From Hedera helix (Eukaryota; Streptophyta; Magnoliopsida; Apiales; Araliaceae): DNA of 64,000 bases. Location of the stretch: NCBI GenBank assembly GCA_947179155.2, contig OX359267.1, positions 40,254,292-40,318,291 on the forward strand. Direction: 5' to 3'. The notes under the pieces are model-generated. The model worked only from the letters and a program-made list of their open reading frames with translations. It was not told where the DNA came from and searched no databases. A program made the translations under genes and the position numbers. Below are positions 42,667 through 52,558 of the stretch, piece after piece (the stretch's first letter is position 1; each line of letters begins with the position of its first letter).

Positions 42667-45294
42667 ATGGCTTCCTCCACTATTGTCGCCTCCTTCTCTG
42701 CCACCGCCTCCCAAACAAAACAGCAAGAAGCCGCAATAAGGGCAATGTTCAGTGACGAAGAGGAATTCAGCCACGCTAACACTCCCTCTAAAATCACTAA
42801 ACAAACCCTCCATCAATACAAAAGAGATTTCCATTTCCCCGGCGAGTACTCCCTTACCGTACCGAAGCCTGAAGAACGACTGTACTGGCGTCCCTCCACT
42901 CCCAAAGTCGCCGTACCAGTCCAGGTCTTGAGAAACGGCGTTCGATTTCCCCTCCATCCCTTCATCACCGATCTCCTAGACTTCGTGGGAATAGGTCTAT
43001 CCCAACTAGTCCCCAACTCATATATCCATATCATATGCTTCATCGCCCACTGTCACGACCTCAAAATTACCCCATCTCTCGACTTCTTCTTCCACATTTT
43101 TTGCCTAACCCGATCCAAAGAGGCAGGGTTCAGAACTATAAACAGACTCCCAGGCCAAAAAACATGGATGCAGCTGCCCTCAAGCAACAAAGGATGGAAC
43201 AAGGAATGGTTCTACGTCTCCGGCCCTGACACCCATCTGATTCCGCCATGGGGAAACCCAGAGAAACCAACCATCGACCCCATCACCGAAGAGCGAGAAA
43301 ACAAGTTCAAACGCCTTTGTAGGAAGATCCCCGAAGACCCGTGGAGTATCAACCTCCTGGCGGACCACAAATGGCTACATTCCCACGGACGTAAGTTCCC
43401 GAACTCAATTTTCCTTTATTCTTCGTACTAATGCATTCATCTAATCTCCCCTCTTTTATTTTATTTTGGCATCAGTAGTTGAAATTTACAAAAACCAGCC
43501 CTTCGCGGCTAACCCTACATCAGCCATCGATCCCACTCCCGACCCGGCTACAAGACCAAAACCCCCTTCTCACCCTACTCCCCAACCAATGGTAAGACCA
43601 GATCACCACGCCCGTAGACCCCCCACGGCGGTCAAAGAACCACAATCTGCCGGTACCTCGACCATCCGAACCGTCCTGCCCCATACCTCCCCAAACGAAC
43701 CTCACCCTGAAAAAAGTGTCCTAGACATGACAGACCTTGAGAAGCAGCAGTTCAGAAAAAAGAAAAGGAGAAGACTAGTCAAGACCGCTGATCTTCCTCC
43801 CCGAACTGCTGACCCCCTCCCAGTAAACCCCCCAGCCACCGCACATCCAAACACCCCTTCTCCACCCACTTCACCATCACCCATACTCGGAGAGAAAGAA
43901 CCAATTTCCCCAGTCCAGACCCAACCTTCACACCCCCTTCTGCCGACCCCAACCTCCACCGATCAGAACATACCCCCTCAACAATCTACCCGATCCCCAA
44001 CACCCATTGAGATCGAGTCTGACCACTCCCCAGCCCCAACCTCAGCAAAAAACCCTGAGCCCAGAGCTTCATCCTCCAACCAAGACAAATCATACCCCCA
44101 CATTCCTATTCATCTATTCTCCCAACTCTCCTTCTTCCCCACCGAACCCAACTCATACATTCCTGAAGATCTCTTTCGTTTTTTCAACCTTCCCGCCGAC
44201 AATCCGCACTATCCCGTCTCAAACCCCCAAGCGCTGCTGACCAAAACTATGATCCACCTTGGTCAGGTAAACACCTTACTTTCAGTAAAATGATCAATTC
44301 ATACCAAAAACTGAAGCAATAATATACTTATCTTTCGCAGACACTTGGAGGGTTCAGCCGCCTACATAACCAACAGAAAACCCAAACAGATCAGACCGAC
44401 ACCCTCACCCGACTTCAGGCTGAACTGGATCAACTCAAAGCGGACCATCACCAACTCCATGAGGATCATGACAACCTCAGAAAAGAACACGGTCCACTCC
44501 TCGAGAAACACATCGAGATTCAGCAAGAGTTGGCCGAACACCTCATTCAAGCAAACGCCACCGACGCCCTGCTCCAAAACGCTCAGAACCAACTGATCGA
44601 ACAAACCCACCAGAACCAATCCCTGGAAGCGAAACTGGCCGACCTCGCTACAAACAGAACCTCCCTGCTTCAAGAGCTAGAAAACAGAACCAAGAAATCG
44701 GAAGAGCTCCTGAAGCAGAACCAGGACCTCCATCAGAAAACCCTCCAGCTGACCCGAAGCCTGGACGAGAAAAGCGAGTCCCTCACCCTCCTGACTACAA
44801 CGAACAAACTCCTTGCAGAGGAGATCGAGCAGCTCAAGACCCAAACCCTTCAACAAACCGAAGACTCCAAAAAAGCTATCATTGAGGAGTATAGGAAATC
44901 CAAAGAGCTGACGGAGGCAGTAATGGACCAGTACACCAAGGGGTATTTATACGCCAAGAGCCTGGTAGCACAATCTGGAGTCAATCCCATCACTCTGGGC
45001 TTCTCGTCGGACGATGACATGTCCGATCAAGAAGAACCCACAATCAACTCCCCCAAACAACCAAATCCACCCACAGAGCCTAACCCCGCGCCCGATCAAC
45101 AAAACCCCGAAAGTCAGACAACAGATCCCATCCAGCCGCCCACGACCGAAGCACTATCTTCGGTCCAATCCCCTCCCGGAGGTCAGAACCCGCAAGAGGA
45201 ACCGACCCCCCAAGAGATTCATACCCCTACCGAAGACAAGGGATCCCCCGACCCCGAAGCTTCACTTGCAGATGCCCCTCAGCCATTAGTTTAA
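42667..45294 (+). CDS. Antisense three-exon accessory gene of the Tat element
   Basis: Runs opposite to gag-pol. Exons 42667-43390, 43476-44266 and 44341-45294 join in frame across two short introns (85 and 74 bp) with good signals (GTAAGT...CAG, then CAG|GTAAAC...TTTCGCAG), giving 822 residues. Exon 1 (1-241) resembles the 'putative gypsy type transposon' domain (Pfam PF04195): GVRFPLHPFITDLLDFVGIG, then LVPNSYIHIICFIAHCHDL. Exon 2 (242-505) is Pro/Ser/Thr-rich with a basic RKKKRRRLVK patch like a nuclear signal. Exon 3 (506-822) is a long Gln/Leu/Glu coiled coil, then an acidic Pro-rich tail. No stop or frameshift. The 3' flank has TGTAAATGTAA, plausible for polyadenylation. Function unknown; a regulatory or structural role is inference. 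Confidence 0.85.
43391..43475 (+). other. Intron 1 of the antisense gene
   Basis: GTAAGT donor, T-rich tract and ATCAG acceptor. Removing it rejoins the frame (phase 1) and removes the stop at 43429-43431. Confidence 0.8.
44267..44340 (+). other. Intron 2 of the antisense gene
   Basis: GTAAAC donor and TATCTTTCGCAG acceptor. Removal bypasses the stop at 44291 and continues in phase 0 into the coiled coil. Confidence 0.8.
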
Positions 45295-46040
45295 TGTATT
45301 TGTTGTTCTTATATGTAAATGTAACAAATTTAAATGAAAAATATCTTGTTTCATTGACGTCTTTTCCAAGTATTACATTTCGCATCCGGACAGACATCAG
45401 TACTTTAAATAATATAAACCTCCGACTTTCTAAACGAGCTCAAATGACCTCAAGAACTGATAACAACTACCTAACATTAAAAATTGATAATATGAAAATA
45501 ACTGAACGTAACCGAAGTGACACCCGAACTACTACAGGCAATCACTGATAGTACCTCCTTAGTCTGGCAGCATGCCAGTAATTTTTTAGTTCGGCCCCCG
45601 ACATATCCTTCAGACGATAAGTACCTGGCTTGACAACCTCGATGATCTCATACGGCCCCTCCCAAGTTGGCATCAACTTTCCCGTTTCCATAGGAGTAGA
45701 GGCCTCAGCCTCCCGAAGGACCATATCCCCGACCTCAAACCTTCTTTGCTTGACTCTTCTGTTGTAATGCCTGGCCGTCCTCTGTTGATACGCTGCTAAT
45801 CGAAAAATCGCAGCGTCCCTGACCTCATCCACCAGATCAAGATTCAACCTCAGACCCTGATCATTGTAAGCTTCTCTAAAGGTAACCCTTCTGAACGAAG
45901 GCGACCCCACATCCACAGGAATTAGGGCTTCAGTCCCATAAGCTAGCCGAAAGGGAGAGTCTCCGGTAGTAGACCGAGGGGTCGTTCGGTACGCCCATAA
46001 CACACTTGGTAATTCTTCCGGCCATCGCCCTTTGGCCCCA

Positions 46041-46571
46041 TCTAACCTCTTCTTGATCCCGTTGAGGAGAGTTCTATTGGTCACCTCGACTTGCCCATTA
46101 GCTTGCGGATGTGCCACTGATACCCTTCGATGCTGAACACCCAACTCTTCGAGAAATTTTTCAAAATCCGACCCCACAAATTGCAACCCATTGTCCGATA
46201 CCAGAACCATTGGAATGCCGAACCTATACACCACATATTCCTTCAGAAATTGAATACAATCCTTCTCAGTAATCCTTCGAAGCGGCTTCGCCTCAACCCA
46301 CTTTGTCATATAATCAATGGCGACTATCATGCAAGCCACCTGCCCTTTTCCCTTCGGCATCGGACCGACCAAGTCAACCCCCCATACCGCAAAAGGGATA
46401 GGTGACAACACCGATGACAGCTCCTCCGGAGGCTTATGTGGTACAGAACTATTGAGCTGACACTTCGGACACCTTTGCACGTAACCTTTCGCCTCTTGAA
46501 ACATGGTCGGCCAATAATAACCTTGTCGAACCAACTTGCAAGCCAGCGACTTAGCCCCCATGTGATCGCCA
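46041..46571 (-). repeat. Integrase duplication, copy 2 (in reading order)
   Basis: 531 bp, 177 codons, adjoining copy 1. Differs at six positions, five changing an amino acid (K/N, L/S, A/T and Y/C twice). The breakpoints share CCA microhomology (46038-46040, 46569-46571, 47100-47102). Confidence 0.95.
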
Positions 46572-47102
46572 TCTAACCTCTTCTTGATCCCTTTGAGGAG
46601 AGTTCTATTGGTCACCTCGACTTGCCCATTAGCTTGCGGATGTGCCACTGATACCCTTCGATGCTGAACACCCAACTCTTCGAGAAATTTTTCAAAATCC
46701 AACCCCACAAATTGCAACCCATTGTCCGATACCAGAACCATTGGAATGCCGAACCTATACACCACATATTCCTTCAGAAATTGAATACAATCCTTCTCAG
46801 CAATCCTTCGAAGCGGCTTCGCCTCAACCCACTTTGTCATATAATCAATGGCGACTATCATGTAAGCCACCTGCCCTTTTCCCTTCGGCATCGGACCGAC
46901 CAAGTCAACCCCCCATACCGCAAAAGGGATAGGTGACAACACCGATGACAGCTCCTCCGGAGGCTTATGTGGTACAGAACTGTTGAGCTGACACTTCGGA
47001 CACCTTTGCACGTAACCTTTCGCCTCTTGAAACATGGTCGGCCAATAATAACCTTGTCGAACCAACTTGTAAGCCAGCGACTTAGCCCCCATGTGATCGC
47101 CA
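46572..47102 (-). repeat. Integrase duplication, copy 1 (in reading order)
   Basis: Contiguous with the normal upstream sequence that includes the first zinc-binding His. Tandem and direct with 46041-46571. Confidence 0.95.
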
Positions 47103-47461
47103 CAGATCCCCTCATGAACCTCCTGTAGAGCATAGGCCGCTTCTGCCGGAACCAAACATTTTGCCAAAGTACCTGAATACGTGCGACGATATAAGTCTCC
47201 ATCAATCAAACAAAAGTAAGAACTCCTGTATTTGATCTTTTTAGCCAAGAGCTTATCGGTTGGCAACTTCCCATCCGCCAAGTACTCTATATACGGTGTC
47301 ATCCAACAATTTTCCCTCTCCATTAAACACTTAATTTCCTTATTCTGGATGCTAGGCTCCTTAAGCACTTCCATATATACCGACCCAGTAAGGGACTCTG
47401 CCTGCGTAGCAGCCAACTTGGATAGGGCATCAGCAACCGTATTATCTTCCCGACCCACACC

Positions 47462-49222
47462 CTAAAGGGAGTATGAGTCAAACTGATGGAGCAACATCTT
47501 TATTTCCGCCAAATATTTAGCCATCCTATCCCCCCTGGCTTCATACTCTCCTTTGATCTGCTTAACCACCAACTGTGAATCACTGAAGATGATAATACGC
47601 TTCACTTCCAAGCTTCGAGCCAACCTTAATCCTGCTAAAATGGCCTCATACTCGGCTTCATTGTTAGTTGTCTTGAACAGAAATCGCACCGCCTGCTGAA
47701 CCCGGAAACCCTCCGGACTAGCGAGGATCATCCCTGCCCCACTTGCATCAGCCGAAGACGAACCATCCACGTACAAAGTCCACGCCGAAGATGTTTGGAA
47801 CTGTTCTTTGGATAGCAACTCAACCTGACCACCAGAGTTCGGTCCTTCATCTTCCTCAGAAAACATGCATTCCACTATGAAAGCCGCCAATGCCTGCCCT
47901 TTAATTGCCGTCCGAGGCTTGTACTCCAAGACAAACTGGCTCAACTCCACTGCCCATGCTATCAATCGACCTGACGTGTCCGGCTTATGAAGTACTTTCT
48001 TTAACGGCTGATCCGTATAGATGACCACCATCCGACCCTGAAAGTAGTGTCTGAGTTTCCTACTTGCAATTACCAGAGCATAGGCACATTTCTCCAGATT
48101 CGGATAGCGAGTCTCAGCGTCTCTCAAAGCATGGCTGACATAGTACACAGGGGTCTGCCTACCATCCTCTTCCCGAACTAGTACTGCTCCCACTGCCAAG
48201 GAACTTACTGCTAGATAAAGATAAAGCGTCTCTCGAGGCTTCGGCTTTTGCAGCGAAGGGACTGTCATCAGATATCTCTTTATGTTTTGAAAGGCGTCCT
48301 CACACTCAGAAGTCCATTGAAAAGCTTTTTCATTCTTCGGGCCCTTTAGAGTGTCAAAAAAGGGAAGACATCTTTCTGCCGACCGAGACATGAACCTTCT
48401 TAACGTAGCAATTCTTCCGGTCAACCTTTGCACGTCCTTAATAGTCTGGGGAGATCGCATATCCAGTATGGCCTTGATCTTTTCCGGGTTAGCCTCTATG
48501 CCCCTTCTGCTAACCAGATACCCCAGAAATTTTCCCGAACCCAAACCAAAAGTGCACTTAGTAGGATTCAGCCTCATGTTGTAACTTCTGACCGTTTGAA
48601 AACATTCCTCCAGATCCTTCAGGTGATCTTGCACTTTGACGCTTCGGACTATCATGTCGTCCACGTAAACCTCCATATTCCTTCCGATCTGCTTCTCGAA
48701 CACCAGATTCATCATCCTTTGGTAAGTGGCGCCTGCATTGATTAACCCGAACGTCATCCTCTTATAAGCATAAGTCGCCCGATGGGTTATAAAGGCCGTC
48801 TTTGGGATGTCCTCTTCTGCCATCAGAATCTGGTGATACCCTGAGAATGCATCCAAGAAGCTGAGTATTGCGTTTCCCGACGTAGCATCAATTAATTGAT
48901 CGATATGAGGAAGGGGGTAGAAATCCTTTGGGGACGCCTTATTGAGGTCGGTGTAGTCAATACAGACCCTCCACTTCCCATTCTGCTTTCTGACAAGCAC
49001 TACATTGGCTAACCATTCCGGGTACTCGATCTCCTGAATTATACCAGCTTCCAAAAGCTTTCCGATCTCGTCATCAATTACCTTTTGCCTTTCGGGTGCA
49101 AATATCGTCCTCTTCTGTCGAACTGGTTTCCTTTCTGAATCAACCGACAGCCGATGGACAGCCACTCCTTTAGCTAATCCGGGCATGTCGTTGGGTGTCC
49201 AGGCAAAGATATCGGCATATGT
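47462..49222 (-). pseudogene. Tat element pol: reverse transcriptase and RNase H domains
   Basis: In frame with gag-protease but separated by a TAG at 49225-49223. Shows reverse transcriptase motifs (LVRKQNGKWRVCIDYTDLNK, then VYVDDMIV near 48650-48672), a gypsy RNase H, then a second archaeal-type RNase H beginning YVDGSSSADASGAGM. It stops at a TAG (47464-47462) inside the second RNase H, shortly before its conserved ADALS tail. No other stop or frameshift. Without stop read-through these domains are not made as part of Gag-Pol. Confidence 0.9.
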
Positions 49223-51901
49223 CTAAAGCAGCTTCACCAAGTCCTTCTTAACTGGATCCTGTAACCCGGCACCAATCTTCACCACTTTCAGGGGATTGCC
49301 CGGTATCAGCCTAACGTCTTCGGTTTCCTCAGCAGGTAGAGCCAAGGGTTCCGTAACCCCCTCTGTGAAGGGCTCCACGTCCACCCTCATCGTTTGCTTG
49401 AACTTACTGACCCCTACCGAAGACGATGTAAGCGTATGTCGATAGCACCTTCGGGCTATATCCAAGTCGCCCAACACTTCCCCGACCCCGTTAGCAGTAG
49501 GAAACTTCATCTTAAAATGCGGGATCGAGGTCACTGCCTGAAGGGCCGATAAGGTGGTTCGGCCTAAGATGGCATTATAAGCCGAATCTACTTGTACCAC
49601 AAAAAACTTCACCATCACCTGCCTCTGTCTCGGAAGAGTGTCGAACACTACCGGTAGCTCAACCGTCCCGACCACGGGAACTTGTTCATTGCCAAATCCA
49701 TACAGGGGAGCCTCGAAGCCTACCTCCATTTTCACACCTTGTAAGTCCATCCTCTGATATGCATGGCTATATAAGACATCGACCGAAGAACCATTGTCAA
49801 TCATCATCCGCTTCATATCGACGGGGCCGACCTGGGCCGTGATGACTAGAGCCCCTTCGTGTGGTTCTACGGCGTCGAGAGGGTAGTCTTCGTCGGTAAA
49901 GGAAATCACAGTCCCTGGGAATGGTTTTTCCACTTTTATTGGGCGGTCTACTGACATGACCCCATCGGGTCCGGCCCGCCGCTTCTTGCCACCTTGCCTC
50001 TGGAAAGTTCCACCAGAGATGACATCGACGACTCTTCTCTGCGGACACCCCTCCTGGGCGGAAGGCTGACTTCCCCCCAGAGCCTGCCGACCAGCAACAT
50101 ACTGGACCAATTCACCTTTCTGTACATTTCTTTCGATCATCTCCTTCAACGCTTTGCACCTCCCTGTAGAGTGGCCCTTGTCCTGGTGGTACTGACAGTA
50201 GAACCTCCGATCCCCCCCTTTAATTGGTGGAGGCGGTTCATAGCAAGGTTTTCCCCTTATCTCGTCCAAAATGAGCACCCTGTCAGTGTTCAATGGAGTA
50301 TATACCTTCGGTGGCTGTTTCGGACGGAACGGCATTTTCTCGGTCTGAGGTGGTACTGTTGTCTTCGGTCCGATCCGATCCCACACCCCAGGCTTTGATC
50401 CTTCCCCATTGGGCCGAGCGGCCACCTCCTGTGCCGGTGCAAGGTTGTTCATTGCTTCTTCTATCGATACCAATTTTTCAGCCCTCTCGTAGGCGTCGGC
50501 CAAATCTTTAGGAGGGTTGAACATGATGTTTTTTAGTAATTTCTTCGACCGGCTAACGTCTAACCCGGTGGTGAAGAATCCCAAGGCCTGAGTGACATTA
50601 AGTTCCGCCACAGTCCCGACAGCATCCCTGAACCTCTGTACGTACTGTGCCAGGGATTCATTACTCCTCTGCCTGATCTGCATCAGCGAAACGGTAAGCT
50701 TCCCTCTCCTTTTATTGCTTCCGAATCGCTCATGGAACTTGTCGGTTAGTTCTCCCCATGAATTGATGCTACCCGGGGGCAAGGACACTACCCATTGCTT
50801 TGCCGCCTTTGTAAGCGTAGTCACAAAAATCTTGCACATCCCCGCCTCCGAGTGATTGAAATAACCCATCACTATCTCATATCCATTGGTGTGGTCAAAT
50901 GGATCCCCAGTGCCATCGTACGTATCCAAAGGCGGCAACTTCATTTTTGGGTCTGCTTTCTCCTGGTTAATAGCTGACGAGAAGGGCGACTTGCTGCTCA
51001 ACGTCATCGCCGCTGGTTTCACCTCAGCTATCATTCGTTCCATTTCCGCCAGCCTTTCCATCAGAAGATCGGTAGGAGCTGGGCCCTGCTGTAAAGGCTC
51101 TTTTGCTGGGCTTTCGACTACCTGACCACCATTGTTCACGTGGTGTTCGGTCTCAAGATGGTTCGGCTGACCCGGCCTCGGATCCTCCCGATGGCGGTCA
51201 TCCCTCGAACCAGACCGACCCCGCCTCAAATCATCCCGACGACGATCACCCTTCAAATCAGACCGTCCTCGCCTCGGATCCTCTCGATAGCGGTTACTTT
51301 CCGAACCAGACTGACCCCCTATTGGGTCTTCTCGACGGCTACGAGCGTAGCCGCTCTTGGTTCTGCTCTCGTATGTTTCTGATTTATTCCTCAGGGGATC
51401 ATCATGAGGCCCCCGAACAACAGTGCGGTGACTACTGAACCTGAAGTCCCCCCGTCCAGGTGGTGTGTCCGCAGTCGCCCACGTCTGCACAGTGGGGGAT
51501 ATACTGACTCTCCTTCTCCGATGGCGACTCTGGGGGGTGGACTCCCTGGATCTTCCCCCCGCAGTCTGTCGCTCTTTATCCCCCTCAAGCTTAAACAACA
51601 AGTTTTCCAAGTCCTGCTGCTGCGTCTGCAGAACCTGCATAGCATCCTGAGCCTCCTGAACTTTCCTCTTTCTGATGGTTTCCCTCTGATCAATCGTGCT
51701 GTTCGCCCCACCGTGAATACTCCTTCGGGACCCCCCATTCTTTGTACTCGAAGAAAAATCCAACCTACGCCTCAACCTGTCAGACAGGGTCCCTTTCGAT
51801 GTAGACCTCCCACCGCCATGTCCTAAACGATCCATCACAGAACCCTTAGCAGCACGAGTTGATTTCCCCGCAGACGAACCAGTTTGTTCAACCTGCACCA
51901 T
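49223..51901 (-). CDS. Gag-protease of the Tat element
   Basis: 892 residues from the ATG at 51901; the frame stays open up to 51916. The N-terminal third is basic and Ser/Arg-rich with many RR(E/D)DPRRGRS-like units. The capsid-type gag domain follows (FNHSEAGMCKIFVTTLTKAA through the KLVSIEEAM region), then a short zinc-binding motif (CQYHQDKGHSTGRC), then an aspartic protease with DNGSSVDVLY near 49770-49800. It ends at TAG 49225-49223, where related elements normally continue into pol. Alternative view: the stop could be a programmed read-through site. Confidence 0.9.
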   Translation of the reverse strand: MVQVEQTGSSAGKSTRAAKGSVMDRLGHGGGRSTSKGTLSDRLRRRLDFSSSTKNGGSRRSIHGGANSTIDQRETIRKRKVQEAQDAMQVLQTQQQDLENLLFKLEGDKERQTAGGRSRESTPQSRHRRRRVSISPTVQTWATADTPPGRGDFRFSSHRTVVRGPHDDPLRNKSETYESRTKSGYARSRREDPIGGQSGSESNRYREDPRRGRSDLKGDRRRDDLRRGRSGSRDDRHREDPRPGQPNHLETEHHVNNGGQVVESPAKEPLQQGPAPTDLLMERLAEMERMIAEVKPAAMTLSSKSPFSSAINQEKADPKMKLPPLDTYDGTGDPFDHTNGYEIVMGYFNHSEAGMCKIFVTTLTKAAKQWVVSLPPGSINSWGELTDKFHERFGSNKRRGKLTVSLMQIRQRSNESLAQYVQRFRDAVGTVAELNVTQALGFFTTGLDVSRSKKLLKNIMFNPPKDLADAYERAEKLVSIEEAMNNLAPAQEVAARPNGEGSKPGVWDRIGPKTTVPPQTEKMPFRPKQPPKVYTPLNTDRVLILDEIRGKPCYEPPPPIKGGDRRFYCQYHQDKGHSTGRCKALKEMIERNVQKGELVQYVAGRQALGGSQPSAQEGCPQRRVVDVISGGTFQRQGGKKRRAGPDGVMSVDRPIKVEKPFPGTVISFTDEDYPLDAVEPHEGALVITAQVGPVDMKRMMIDNGSSVDVLYSHAYQRMDLQGVKMEVGFEAPLYGFGNEQVPVVGTVELPVVFDTLPRQRQVMVKFFVVQVDSAYNAILGRTTLSALQAVTSIPHFKMKFPTANGVGEVLGDLDIARRCYRHTLTSSSVGVSKFKQTMRVDVEPFTEGVTEPLALPAEETEDVRLIPGNPLKVVKIGAGLQDPVKKDLVKLL

Positions 51902-51974
51902 GACTGTCTGCTTCAATTATCAAACGAGATTACTACCTCAACTCTCGTGAACAATGATTTCCGTTACACAGAAG

Positions 51975-51992
51975 CCCTCCTTCTAGCGCCAA
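51975..51992 (-). other. Primer-binding site of the Tat element
   Basis: The minus strand reads TTGGCGCTAGAAGGAGGG directly after the 5' LTR end. I do not assign the tRNA. Confidence 0.8.
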
Positions 51993-52553
51993 TGTTAACG
52001 CCTGATTTTGTAAGCACGTGGAAAATCACCAAAGCACGAGCACCTGCAACCACAAAACCGTTAGTCACCCCCAACAATAGCGACGACTTGGGCCGTCCGG
52101 GGATGCTCCGGTGTGAGAGTAAGTAGCAGGCCAAAAACGTAACAATAGAGAACAATAATGCTGGAATTATTATAGCTCTGTGTAAGATATAATAGTGTGT
52201 ACCATAATCCAGGAGCTAATGGCTTGTATTTATAATGCATGTCATCCCCAGAGTCCTTATTGGAGTGAGGTATCCCAATCCAAACCATATTTGGACTATC
52301 CTTGTTGCCCATAGAAACCTTCCCTAATCACATGTCTGACCTCCACGAAAACAGGAAAATGACACCTAATAGGACTAAACCTCAACCACCCCCAAGCCGT
52401 GCGGAAACTATCAACCAAGAACTGGGCCTCTCATCCCCGAGCCCAACCCAGCCGAACCCCCATGCCACAAGGTCCATAACCAAAATCCGCACCCAACCCA
52501 TCACTTTTACCCAGCCCAGACGACATCCGGGTCGGACAAATCCTATCCCAACA
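51993..52553 (-). repeat. 5' LTR of the Tat element
   Basis: 561 bp, offset 10,251 from the other LTR and nearly identical. Confidence 0.95.
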
Positions 52554-52558
52554 AATAT
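52554..52558. repeat. Target-site duplication AATAT (right)
   Basis: Matches 41737-41741. Confidence 0.85.

Larger units (their letters stand above)
45542..47461 (-). pseudogene. Tat element pol: end of second RNase H and integrase with internal duplication
   Basis: Same frame as the upstream pol, after the TAG at 47464-47462. It starts with the RNase H tail (EDNTVADALSKL), then an HHCC-type integrase zinc-binding region and a DDE core. A 531-bp in-frame tandem duplication repeats the part from the zinc-binding region through the core, so two cores occur (both with VAHPQANGQVEV). The second copy lacks the first His of the zinc motif. The usual C-terminal part follows (WAYRTTPRSTTGDSPFRLAY). 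Ends with TGA at 45542. A 177-residue insertion in integrase is expected to disturb folding, though no frameshift is present. Confidence 0.9.
41742..52553 (-). mobile_element. Complete Ty3/gypsy element of the Tat lineage with antisense gene
   Basis: A 10,812-bp element read on the minus strand: 5' LTR at the right, PBS, gag-protease, reverse transcriptase, gypsy RNase H, a second (archaeal-type) RNase H, integrase, an oppositely oriented three-exon gene, polypurine tract and 3' LTR at the left. The additional RNase H and an antisense ORF between integrase and 3' LTR are known features of Tat-lineage plant elements. The target duplication AATAT and LTRs differing at about one position show a recent insertion. 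Two in-frame TAG codons and an integrase duplication make self-sufficient replication doubtful. Confidence 0.93.

Noticed and set aside
46130..46936. Plus-strand ORFs over the integrase region
   Set aside because: Antisense shadows that recur because the region itself is duplicated.
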